10,510 nt of DNA from Deltaproteobacteria bacterium (GTDB lineage Bacteria; Myxococcota_A; UBA796; UBA2385): positions 1-10,510 of the forward strand of contig JAERSX010000554.1 in NCBI GenBank assembly GCA_016845285.1. Reading direction: 5' to 3'. The notes under the pieces were generated by a model that was not told the DNA's origin, did not search any database, and saw nothing but the letters and a program-made list of their open reading frames with translations. Position numbers and translations under genes: made by a program. Positions 1-6,382 of this stretch are shown piece after piece. How positions within the stretch are numbered: the first letter of the stretch is position 1; each line of letters starts with the position of its first letter.

Positions 1-851
1 CCGGGGTCCCACTCGAAGTCGGCGATGGCCAGGTTGGCCTTGCCCTGACGGTAGTGGTGGTTGTGGTGGAGCGCCTCGCCCCAGCCGATGATGTCGACGG
101 GGAACAGGTTGGTGGCCGTGTCACCGGAGTCCATGACCCGGTAGCCCATGGTGTGGCAGAGCCCGTTGACCACGATGACCGTGCTGAACCAGACCGAGCC
201 GATGACGCCCGGGAGGATGAGCACCGCGGCGGCGACCGGCATGAAGATGCTGAGGACAGCCACGATGAGGGGCAGCCGGAAGACCACCAGGCCCCACAGC
301 TTCTTGCCCTCGAGCCAGCGGACGAAGTGCTCGAAGCGATCGTCGGGGAGCTTGTACTCGTACTTCGAGTACTTCTCGGGGTTGTGCAGGCACTCCTGGT
401 AGGCCGCGAAGGTCTGGGCCGTGATGTTGCGGAGCGAGCCCCCTTCCTTGGTCGGGCTGTGGGGGTCGTCGTCGCTGTCGGCCGCGGCGTGGTGCCAGCG
501 GTGGAGGATCGACCAGGCCCGCCCGCCGGTGCCGCACCAGAACCAGTTCCAGACCCGCATGGGGTGCTCGACGATGGGGTGGTACTCGAACTGGCGGTGG
601 GAGTAGCTGCGGTGGAAGAGCGTCGACAGGGTGAAGACGTTGAGCTGCCGCAGCACCACGAGGAAGACGGCCAGCTGCCAGATCGGCATGTCCTGCCCGG
701 TGCCGAGCTCCCAGGCGTACAGCAGCCCACAGCTGACGGCGATGGGGAACCAGGTGACGACCAGGTACATGAACAGCGCCAGCGGCAGCCGCAGCGTCTC
801 GATCTTCTCGAGCCGCTGCACACGCCCAGCCGGCTTCGCTTGCTTGACCAT
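1..851 (-). CDS. Fatty acyl-CoA (delta-9 type) desaturase, 3' end beyond the window
   Basis: The minus strand reads open from an ATG at 851-849 to the window edge: 283 complete codons with no stop, so the C-terminus is missing. All three histidine boxes of membrane fatty acid desaturases are present: HRSYSH at residues 80-85, HRWHH at 117-121 and HHNHH at 262-266. Hydrophobic helices lie at about residues 22-48, 57-77, 186-214 and 216-232. The box spacing fits the acyl-CoA/stearoyl desaturase family, di-iron membrane enzymes that put a cis double bond into saturated acyl chains using O2 and an electron donor. The start is supported by AGGAGG six bases upstream of the ATG. The gene is divergent from the flavoprotein gene at 1092. 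The family call is secure; regioselectivity and substrate (acyl-CoA or lipid-bound acyl chain) cannot be read from the sequence. Confidence 0.95.
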   Translation of the reverse strand, partial: MVKQAKPAGRVQRLEKIETLRLPLALFMYLVVTWFPIAVSCGLLYAWELGTGQDMPIWQLAVFLVVLRQLNVFTLSTLFHRSYSHRQFEYHPIVEHPMRVWNWFWCGTGGRAWSILHRWHHAAADSDDDPHSPTKEGGSLRNITAQTFAAYQECLHNPEKYSKYEYKLPDDRFEHFVRWLEGKKLWGLVVFRLPLIVAVLSIFMPVAAAVLILPGVIGSVWFSTVIVVNGLCHTMGYRVMDSGDTATNLFPVDIIGWGEALHHNHHYRQGKANLAIADFEWDP

Positions 852-856
852 CGCCT

Positions 857-863
857 GCCTCCT
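857..863 (-). promoter_or_regulatory. Shine-Dalgarno of the desaturase gene
   Basis: On the minus strand a consensus AGGAGG lies six bases before the ATG at 851-849. It fixes the start of a gene that would otherwise be open-ended. Confidence 0.7.
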
Positions 864-924
864 CTCTTCGTCGAGCGACGCCGCCAGAGTCGGCCGCGTC
901 GCCTCGTCATCCGAGACCGACCCC

Positions 925-932
925 CTATAACG
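925..932 (-). promoter_or_regulatory. Possible -10 element for the desaturase gene
   Basis: The minus strand reads GTTATAGG in an otherwise very GC-rich stretch about 75 bases upstream of the desaturase start. No convincing -35 is visible at 16-18 bp. The same bases read TATAAC on the plus strand, so direction is uncertain. Apart from this, the 240-bp gap between the two divergent genes holds only the plus-strand promoter and palindrome listed separately. Confidence 0.25.
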
Positions 933-997
933 GCCAGGCCAGCAGACCCGGCGTCCACCCCTCGAGTCGGCGGTACGCCCGGCGCCTCGTGGCCGCT

Positions 998-1027
998 TTG
1001 ACCTCCTGGGACCCAGGGTGATGTAGT
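998..1027 (+). promoter_or_regulatory. Candidate sigma-70-type promoter of the flavoprotein gene with a palindrome in its spacer
   Basis: TTGACC (998-1003) is followed after 18 bp by TGTAGT (1022-1027, 4 of 6 matches to the consensus -10), with TG at 1019-1020 giving an extended -10. The spacer contains the perfect inverted repeat CCTGGG-A-CCCAGG at 1005-1017. A palindrome inside a long spacer is the arrangement used by MerR-family activators. No regulator gene is seen nearby, so the regulator is unknown. Confidence 0.45.
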
Positions 1028-1091
1028 TCCACATGCACCTCCGGCTGGTCCCGACCCTTGGCGCGCGCAGGACCTCGTCGCGGATCCACTC

Positions 1092-2678
1092 GTGAACCCG
1101 CGGCTGGTCACCGCTGTCGTCGGCGCTGGGCCCGCGGGCCTGCTGTTCTGCATCGGCGCGCGGATCCTCCACGAACGCGCCGGTCGCCCCCCCTCCGATG
1201 CCCCGATCTACCTCTTCGACAAGCGGGACCGGTACAGCCGCACACACCCCCTCAGGATGGACCGAGCGCCGTACCGTGCCCTGCAGCGACAGCTGGACGA
1301 CCCGAGGTTCGATGCGGTGATGGACTTCCTCGAGGGCGAGGGCTTCCGGCCTGTGGTCAACGACATCGAGGCTCGGCTCTCCACCCTGACCGCCGAGCTG
1401 GGCATCACCAAGGAGCGGGTGTGCATGGGCCCCGAGGACACCACCCTGCCCGACCTGAGGGCTCTGCTCGAACAGAGCGGGCGCCTCGAGCCCGGCGAGC
1501 TCCTCTTCATCGTCGGCGCCGACTCGGTGCACAGCGCGACCCGAGACCTGCTGACGGCCCCCGATCCCAGCGCCCATCGCTCCCACCAGCAGCTGGTGCG
1601 CCTCCGGATCGAGGGGCCCGGGCTGCCCTCCCGGATCAACCTGGTCGACCAGATCCGCCTCTCGAAGCTCCTGGACTCGCTCCTGGACTACCGCCTCAAG
1701 CGGGAGGGATGGGCCGAGGTCGACCTGTTCCTCGACCCGGCCGAGCACGAGCAGCTGACGCATCTCGGGGCCAGTCCGTCGACCCCCGTTCCCCTGGACC
1801 CGGCCACCCTCGCCTCACTCGGTGCCCCGTTGTTTCGCCGGATCGCCAGCCACCTCGCCCATGGCTTCGGCGCCGGTCCTTGTTCGTTGTCGATCACCTC
1901 GACCTTTCGTCTGGAGCACCGTGTGTCGAGCGCCGTGGTCTTTCGGCGACCGGAGCTGAGCGCCGTCGCCGCACTCGTGGGGGACGCGGCGGTGTCCCTG
2001 CCCTTCTTTCGGGGCATGGCCTGTCTGGCCAGCTGCGTGGCTCGCCTCACCAGGGTCCACGCCGACATGGTGGGGGCAGCGCCCGAGGACCGAGCGGAGG
2101 TCGCCGATCGCTATCAGCACGAGCTGACCGAGATCGTTCGGACCGAGCTCTCCACCGTCGCCGCCCGAGCGAGGCTGATCGGGGTGGTCCGAGAGGTGGC
2201 TCGGATCAGCGCCCTGCTCCCCTTCCCGATCCAGTCCTGGTTCCTCAGCGTCCCAGACCGAGACCTGGCCCGGGGTGCGACCGCCGGCTTCGCCCTCAAC
2301 CTCGCCATCGCACTGCCCAGCGCCCTCATCGCCCTCTCGGCGCCTCTGCTCGACGCCCATGTGTGGGCACCGCTGGGCCGGCTCTGGCTGCTCTCAGTGC
2401 CGCTCCAGGCCCTCGGTGGCATGGCCTACTACGCCGTTCGCCTGTCCGAGCCTGGCCCCGACAAGTGGGTCAAGGCCGTGTGGCGGTGGCAGATCCTCGC
2501 ACTCCTGGTCCTCGGACCCGCCATCACCCTGCTGAACTCGTGGTCGCTGAGCCGGGTGGCCCAGGCCCACTCGCTGGTGTCGTGGTTCGTCCTGGGGCTG
2601 GTCTTCGCGAGCGGGCTGTACCTCTTCGAGTGGCTCCAGAACCGGCGCTGGACCAGCGCAGACCTGGACGACGAGTAG
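1092..2678 (+). CDS. FAD-dependent monooxygenase-like flavoprotein with C-terminal membrane domain
   Basis: A 528-residue protein starting at GTG 1092, the only plausible start between the upstream in-frame stop (999-1001) and the first beta strand. The ribosome site is weak. The dinucleotide-binding motif GAGPAG is at residues 11-16. A strand ending in an acidic residue followed by Arg-rich sequence (LFDKRDRYSR, 41-50) matches the ribose-binding part of the fold. GADSVHSATR at 142-151 resembles the DG motif, and GDAAVSLPF at 297-305 the second FAD-binding GD motif of group A flavoprotein monooxygenases (UbiH/PHBH type). From about residue 395 four hydrophobic helices follow (roughly 398-420, 427-450, 465-483, 494-514), so the enzyme is probably membrane-anchored by its C-terminus. 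Group A enzymes hydroxylate or epoxidise small molecules with NAD(P)H and O2; the substrate here is unknown. The divergent desaturase may hint at lipid chemistry, but this is inference. Confidence 0.8.
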   Translation: MNPRLVTAVVGAGPAGLLFCIGARILHERAGRPPSDAPIYLFDKRDRYSRTHPLRMDRAPYRALQRQLDDPRFDAVMDFLEGEGFRPVVNDIEARLSTLTAELGITKERVCMGPEDTTLPDLRALLEQSGRLEPGELLFIVGADSVHSATRDLLTAPDPSAHRSHQQLVRLRIEGPGLPSRINLVDQIRLSKLLDSLLDYRLKREGWAEVDLFLDPAEHEQLTHLGASPSTPVPLDPATLASLGAPLFRRIASHLAHGFGAGPCSLSITSTFRLEHRVSSAVVFRRPELSAVAALVGDAAVSLPFFRGMACLASCVARLTRVHADMVGAAPEDRAEVADRYQHELTEIVRTELSTVAARARLIGVVREVARISALLPFPIQSWFLSVPDRDLARGATAGFALNLAIALPSALIALSAPLLDAHVWAPLGRLWLLSVPLQALGGMAYYAVRLSEPGPDKWVKAVWRWQILALLVLGPAITLLNSWSLSRVAQAHSLVSWFVLGLVFASGLYLFEWLQNRRWTSADLDDE

Positions 2679-2714
2679 CGCCCGACCCGAAGACCAGGCG
2701 GCGCCACACAGCCC

Positions 2715-2743
2715 TTGACCCGCCCCTGCTCCTGGGCTTTACT
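2715..2743 (+). promoter_or_regulatory. Candidate sigma-70 promoter of the lectin lipoprotein gene
   Basis: TTGACC (2715-2720), a 17-bp spacer and TTTACT (2738-2743) form a good sigma-70-like pair just after the flavoprotein stop codon. Transcription would start near 2750, giving a leader of about 55 bases before the ATG at 2805. Confidence 0.5.
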
Positions 2744-2750
2744 CGACTAA

Positions 2751-2765
2751 GTTCGAGACTCGAAC
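2751..2765. promoter_or_regulatory. Perfect 15-bp palindrome, operator candidate
   Basis: GTTCGAG-A-CTCGAAC is a perfect inverted repeat of 7+1+7 starting eight bases after the proposed -10, so it covers the likely transcription start. A further half-site CTCGA lies at 2742-2746. The position suits a repressor operator for the lectin gene. GTTC and GAAC ends recall LexA-type half-sites, but spacing and orientation do not match a LexA box I know, so no regulator is assigned. Confidence 0.5.
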
Positions 2766-2804
2766 AAAGAGGTGTCGGGCGTGATCTGTCACCCAGGAGT
2801 GCCC

Positions 2805-4103
2805 ATGCGTCGTTCCATCGGCTTCATCGTCTTGATGGGCTGCAGTGACTACCAGGTCACCGCAGAGGAGACCGGCACCCTGCAGGTGAGCCCGAGCTCG
2901 GTGGTCCTGGAGGGGGCCTGCTCCTACGAAGAGCGCACCGTGACGCTGCAGTCCATTGGCGAGCACGCCGTCACCGTCGAGTCCCTGGACATCGACGGAG
3001 ACGGATGGGTCGTCCTCAGCGCGCCGACGCTGCCCGTGTCCATCGAGCCGGGCAACGCCGCCGAGGTGATCGTCCTCGGCAACCAAGGCGACGCGACCCT
3101 CGTCGTCACCTCGGACGATCCCGAGGGCGGTGTGAAGAGCGTCTCCCTGCTCGGCACCGCCAACGACCCGCCCACCATCGTGTGGACGTCTCCCACAGAC
3201 GACGACGTGGTCGAGCCGGGTGCGGCGCTCGTCGTGGCGATCGAAGACACGCAAGACGCCGCAGAGGACCTCGTCGTGGCGTGGTCGAGCAATCTCGATG
3301 GCGCCCTGTCCATTGCCTACGGCGATGCCGAGGGACAGGCCACCACCACCTGGGACGACGCGACAGGCGGAGAGCACACCCTCGTCGCGACGGTGACGGA
3401 CACATGCGGTGCATCGGCATCCGCAGAGATCGAGGTGTGCCGACAGGCCGGCTATCTCTCAGACAACCTCGACCTGTCCACCTGGGCCATGGGCGGCCAC
3501 GCGACCTACGACTCCGACAACGGCTGGGTCGAGCTGACGAATGTCTCAGACACCTTCCAGGCCGGAAGCGCCTTCCAGACCACCAGCACCACAGGCGACC
3601 AGGTCAAGCTCGCCTTCTCCTTCTACGTCAGCGGCGGAACAGGTGCGGACGGCTTTGCGATCACGGCCCTCGATACCGATCGGGCGACGTCGTACATGGC
3701 GCAATCGGGAGGATGCCTGGGCTACGGAGGGGGCGGCGTGTGTGGCGATCACGACCCCCTCTACGGCTGGAATGTGGAGGTCGACACCTACTTCAGCGCA
3801 GACCTCGACCCAACAGAAGAGGATCACCTGAGCTTCCACTTCGACGGCGATGTGGCAGGCTACGAAGCCTTCGCGGAGCTGCCCGACATGGAGGACGACA
3901 GCTGGCACGAGATGGTCATCGAGGTGGTCGCACCGCGCGTCACCATCTCCATCGACGACGTGACCTACATCGACGAAGACATCGATGGATACTTTTCATT
4001 CCCCGCAGAGGTTGGCTTCACCGCAGCCACCGGTGGGGAGACCAACTACCACCTGATCGACTCCCTCTCGGTCATCGAGGACATCTGCGACCAGCCTGAG
4101 TAG
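2805..4103 (+). CDS. Lipoprotein with HYDIN/Ig-like and L-type lectin domains
   Basis: A 432-residue protein. The ATG at 2805 is preferred because AGGAG (2795-2799) lies five bases upstream; the longer GTG start at 2772 has no usable ribosome site. The N-terminus MRRSIGFIVLMGC gives a short lipoprotein signal with lipobox-like LMGC, Cys13 being the lipidated residue. Residues 21-117 resemble an ASPM/HYDIN-type beta-sandwich. Residues 120-212 resemble an Ig-like or cadherin-like module, with Cys201 and Cys212. Residues 222-428 fit the bacterial L-type (legume-like) lectin fold: GADGFAI (280-286), the Gly-rich loop GCLGYGG (303-309) and VEVDTYF (324-330), which holds candidate metal- and sugar-binding Asp residues. 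It is probably anchored in the outer membrane or periplasm and binds a carbohydrate; the ligand is unknown. The exact borders of the first two modules are approximate. Confidence 0.85.
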   Translation: MRRSIGFIVLMGCSDYQVTAEETGTLQVSPSSVVLEGACSYEERTVTLQSIGEHAVTVESLDIDGDGWVVLSAPTLPVSIEPGNAAEVIVLGNQGDATLVVTSDDPEGGVKSVSLLGTANDPPTIVWTSPTDDDVVEPGAALVVAIEDTQDAAEDLVVAWSSNLDGALSIAYGDAEGQATTTWDDATGGEHTLVATVTDTCGASASAEIEVCRQAGYLSDNLDLSTWAMGGHATYDSDNGWVELTNVSDTFQAGSAFQTTSTTGDQVKLAFSFYVSGGTGADGFAITALDTDRATSYMAQSGGCLGYGGGGVCGDHDPLYGWNVEVDTYFSADLDPTEEDHLSFHFDGDVAGYEAFAELPDMEDDSWHEMVIEVVAPRVTISIDDVTYIDEDIDGYFSFPAEVGFTAATGGETNYHLIDSLSVIEDICDQPE

Positions 4104-4104
4104 G

Positions 4105-4422
4105 TCACGACAGATCCCGGCGGAGGAAGCCCCCAGCCTCCTGCACCAGGGTGACGAAGCCGTGGCTGTTGCCGCCGATCCCCTCGCGCAGCTGCTCCAG
4201 CCTGGTCCGGAGTGCGTCTCGAGAGATGACGGTCAGAAAGGGGCTGTCGTCGTCCGGCCCCTGCAACATCCGAGAGAACACGCCCTCACGGCAACAGAAG
4301 CCGGTGCTCAAGCCATCGCGATCAGTCGACAACCAGCTGCACATTCCCGCCTCGAGCGCGGCCATGACCAGATCGACGGGGTCCTCGCCGAGCTCTGTCG
4401 TCTCACACCTCGAGGTCGTCAA
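4105..4422 (-). CDS. Uncharacterised small protein
   Basis: A minus-strand reading frame ending at TGA 4107-4105, one base after the stop of the convergent lectin gene. Codon third positions are strongly G/C and the product is of mixed, globular composition, unlike the Arg/Pro-rich antisense frames elsewhere, so I think it is real. The start is uncertain. The frame is open up to a GTG at 4467, a TTG lies at 4422, and ATGs lie at 4365 and 4344; none has a good Shine-Dalgarno. The part upstream of 4422 holds a GC hairpin and looks non-coding. From the TTG the protein is 105 residues with acidic and hydrophobic stretches, four Cys and a C-terminal half rich in Arg and Leu. There is no signal peptide, membrane helix or family motif that I recognise. 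It is likely a cytoplasmic protein of unknown function. Confidence 0.55.
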   Translation of the reverse strand: MTTSRCETTELGEDPVDLVMAALEAGMCSWLSTDRDGLSTGFCCREGVFSRMLQGPDDDSPFLTVISRDALRTRLEQLREGIGGNSHGFVTLVQEAGGFLRRDLS

Positions 4423-4428
4423 TGGTCC

Positions 4429-4447
4429 GCGGGGGGCTCTCCCCCGC
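4429..4447. other. GC-only 7-bp hairpin between divergent genes
   Basis: GCGGGGG (4429-4435) pairs perfectly with CCCCCGC (4441-4447) around a five-base loop. It lies between the small minus-strand gene and the RNA-binding protein gene, with no T-run on either side. It could be part of either 5' leader. Confidence 0.4.
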
Positions 4448-4484
4448 ACCGACCCACCTTCGCCCACCCAACGTGGCGTTACAA

Positions 4485-4503
4485 GCCTCCCGCCCGAGGA
4501 GGC
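4485..4503 (+). promoter_or_regulatory. Hairpin burying the Shine-Dalgarno of the RRM gene
   Basis: GCCTCC (4485-4490) is perfectly complementary to GGAGGC (4498-4503) across a seven-base loop. The AGGAGG ribosome site (4497-4502), six bases before the ATG at 4509, sits almost wholly in the 3' arm. In RNA this would hide the ribosome site, allowing control by temperature, a protein (perhaps the RRM protein itself) or translation of the leader. The pairing is seen directly; the control is inference. Confidence 0.5.
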
Positions 4504-4508
4504 CCACC

Positions 4509-4781
4509 ATGTCCATGTCCATCTACGTGGGGAACCTCCCCTTCAGCGCCACGGCCGAGGAAGTGGAGGCGCTGTTCGCCGAGCACGGTGAGGTGGAGCG
4601 AGTGATGCTCGCCACGGACCGCAAGACCGGCCGTCCGCGGGGGCACGCCTTCGTGGAGATGAAGGACGAGGTCGCCGCACACAACACCATCGCCGCACTG
4701 GACGGCGAGGAGTTCGGGGGGCGCCGCCTCCGAGCCAGCCTCAAGCTGCCGCGGGGAAAGCGCCCCACGCCCGGTCGCTGA
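4509..4781 (+). CDS. Small RRM-domain RNA-binding protein
   Basis: A 90-residue protein that is a single RNA recognition motif. RNP-2 is IYVGNL (residues 5-10) and RNP-1 is RGHAFVEM (44-51), with His at the position often filled by an aromatic residue or glycine, while Phe48 is kept. The C-terminus is short and basic (RRLRASLKLPRGKR, then PTPGR). The ATG at 4509 is chosen over an upstream frame extension because it directly precedes the conserved beta-1 strand and has AGGAGG six bases before it. Proteins of this type (cyanobacterial Rbp and myxobacterial Rbp families) bind single-stranded RNA in the cytoplasm and are often cold-induced. The gene is divergent from the small gene at 4105-4422 and 77 bp ahead of the beta-helix gene, with a hairpin in between. 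Confidence 0.93.
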   Translation: MSMSIYVGNLPFSATAEEVEALFAEHGEVERVMLATDRKTGRPRGHAFVEMKDEVAAHNTIAALDGEEFGGRRLRASLKLPRGKRPTPGR

Positions 4782-4815
4782 AGGCCACCCTCAGCCCGCC
4801 TGCGCAGCGCTCCCC

Positions 4816-4833
4816 GGCCAGCCGCCGCTGGCC
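4816..4833 (+). terminator. Terminator-like hairpin after the RRM gene
   Basis: GGCCAGC (4816-4822) and GCTGGCC (4827-4833) form a perfect 7-bp stem with the four-base loop CGCC, 34 bases after the RRM stop codon. There is no T-run after it, so it is at best a weak intrinsic terminator; it may also separate the RRM and beta-helix transcripts. Confidence 0.35.
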
Positions 4834-4846
4834 CACAGCGATTGGC

Positions 4847-4852
4847 TACCAT
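4847..4852 (+). promoter_or_regulatory. Possible -10 element for a leaderless beta-helix transcript
   Basis: TACCAT fits TANNNT and ends six bases before the TTG start at 4859, the spacing typical of leaderless transcripts. No Shine-Dalgarno precedes the TTG. No clear -35 is seen, as 4824-4829 falls in the hairpin. Confidence 0.35.
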
Positions 4853-4858
4853 CGGGCC

Positions 4859-6295
4859 TTGGCTCCTCTCTGCACCACCCGTCGCGCCCCCGTCCTGGGC
4901 GCCCTGCTGTGGCTCGCCTCTCCGGCAGCCTCCGCCGCCGACTACTACGTCTCCACCGACGGCGACGACGGCGACGACGGGACCGAGACCGAGCCCTGGC
5001 GCAGCATCCAGCACGCCGCCGAGACCCTGGGCCCCGGCGACACGGTCTACATCCGCGAGGGCCGCTACAACGAGCAGGTCTTCCCCCAGGCCTCCGGCAC
5101 AGCCGAGGCGCCCATCACCTACGCCGCGTACCCCGGAGAGAGCCCCGTCATCGACGGCGAGGGCATCGAGGCGGGCGACGCACACGACTGGGGCGGCCTC
5201 ATCTACCTCTACGAGGACGCCCACCTCCGCTTCGAGGGCCTGACCCTCGAGAGCTCCAGCGCGGCGGGGTTCTTCCTGGACCGCTCCGAGCACATCGCCA
5301 TGGTGGGCAACACCACCTACGGCACCCACAGCTCGGGCATCGGGGTCTGGTACTCCAGCGGCATCACCATCGCCGACAACGAGGTTGCGCTGGCCTGTGA
5401 CGGCGGCTTCAGCGAGTTCATCACCGTGGCCGGCACCACCGACTTCGAGGTCTCCGGCAACCACCTGCACACATCGGGCGACACCAGCCTGGGCGGCGAG
5501 GGGATCGACATCAAGGACGGCAGCCGGCGCGGCGAGGTGACCGACAACCTCGTGGTGGGCCTCGACCGCGTTCCTCTCTACATCGACGCCTACGAAGCCG
5601 GCCTGGAAGACATCGTCGTCCGGGGGAACGTGCTCATGGAGAACTCCCAGGGAATCGCCATCTCGTCGGAGGAGGGCGGCACCCTCTCGGGGCTCGTCAT
5701 CTCCCACAACCTCATCGTGGACAACGCCGCCTCGGGCATCGCGCTCACGAACTGGCACGCAGACGGGCCGAGGGAAGACATCGAGATCTTGCACAACACG
5801 GTGGTCAACAACGGCCACGACTTCGAGTGGGAGGCCGGCGGCATCGTCATCGAGAGCGACAACATCTCCGGCGTGGTGGTGCGCAACAACCTGGTCTCGG
5901 CCAACGCCGACTACCAGATCTCCGTGATGAGCTCCGAGGGAGTCACCGTGGACCACAACCTCGTCGACGGCTTCCGAGATCACGAAGACGAGGTGCTGGG
6001 AGACGAGGTCGTGCAGGCCGACCCCGCCTTCTCAGATCCAGACGCCGGGGACTACGGCCTCGCCGCTGGGTCGCCAGCCATCGACGCCGGACACCCCGAC
6101 GACGCCTACCTCGATCCCGACGGCACCCGTGCCGACCTGGGCGCCTTCCCCTTCACCGCGACCGACGAAGACGACACCGGCGCCTCCCCCGACGACACGG
6201 CACGCGGTTGTGCCTGCACAGCGGCGGCGTCCACCCCACCGCTGTGGTGGGTCTGGATCTTCGCTTGGCTCGTCGCCGCACGCTCCAGGCGCTGA
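4859..6295 (+). CDS. Secreted right-handed parallel beta-helix protein with MYXO-CTERM tail
   Basis: A 478-residue exported protein. The start is TTG 4859, giving a signal peptide (two Arg at residues 8-9, hydrophobic 11-20, cleavage near residues 26-27 after SAA). The mature N-terminus opens with DYYVSTDG and a region (28-95) typical of DUF1565/pectate-lyase-like beta-helix proteins (GPGDTVYIREG, YAAYPGESPVIDG). Residues about 120-370 carry repeated short strands with Asn at turns (VVRGNVL, VISHNLIV, VVRNNLV, VTVDHNLV), the ladder of a parallel beta-helix. Residues 385-430 form the common end module (AGSPAIDAG, ADLGAFPF). An acidic Asp/Thr linker then leads to GCAC (450-453), a hydrophobic helix (about 461-474) and a terminal Arg-Ser-Arg-Arg: a MYXO-CTERM signal for surface anchoring in Myxococcota. 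Lyase or hydrolase residues cannot be assigned, so activity on polysaccharide is possible but unproven. Confidence 0.9.
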   Translation: MAPLCTTRRAPVLGALLWLASPAASAADYYVSTDGDDGDDGTETEPWRSIQHAAETLGPGDTVYIREGRYNEQVFPQASGTAEAPITYAAYPGESPVIDGEGIEAGDAHDWGGLIYLYEDAHLRFEGLTLESSSAAGFFLDRSEHIAMVGNTTYGTHSSGIGVWYSSGITIADNEVALACDGGFSEFITVAGTTDFEVSGNHLHTSGDTSLGGEGIDIKDGSRRGEVTDNLVVGLDRVPLYIDAYEAGLEDIVVRGNVLMENSQGIAISSEEGGTLSGLVISHNLIVDNAASGIALTNWHADGPREDIEILHNTVVNNGHDFEWEAGGIVIESDNISGVVVRNNLVSANADYQISVMSSEGVTVDHNLVDGFRDHEDEVLGDEVVQADPAFSDPDAGDYGLAAGSPAIDAGHPDDAYLDPDGTRADLGAFPFTATDEDDTGASPDDTARGCACTAAASTPPLWWVWIFAWLVAARSRR

Positions 6296-6382
6296 GCGGG
6301 GCCCGGCCCGCCGACCACACAGAGCACCCCAGGGAGACGCTGTTGGGAACCTCTGTTCAGGGGCCGCCCCGAAGTCGTCGAC

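Noticed and set aside
54..1001. Plus-strand frame of 315 codons over the left end
   Set aside because: It is the complement of the desaturase gene, whose three histidine boxes are intact on the minus strand.
2751..2765. LexA box at the lectin promoter
   Set aside because: GTTC and GAAC ends are present, but the N7 spacing with outward orientation does not match LexA sites I know from Gram-positive, alpha- or deltaproteobacterial groups.
1058..2848. Plus-strand frame of 596 codons overlapping the flavoprotein gene
   Set aside because: The product is Arg/Pro/Gly-rich without motifs, while the other frame carries FAD motifs and membrane helices.
4523..5983. Long minus-strand open frame of 486 codons
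   Set aside because: It is antisense to the well-supported RRM and beta-helix genes. Its product is low-complexity Val/Asp/Gly/His-rich, as expected from the high-GC complement, and no ribosome site or domain is seen.
6291..6312. GC hairpin after the beta-helix stop as an intrinsic terminator
   Set aside because: The possible GCGGG/CCCGC stem is only 5 bp and there is no T-run; such short GC pairings are common in this sequence.
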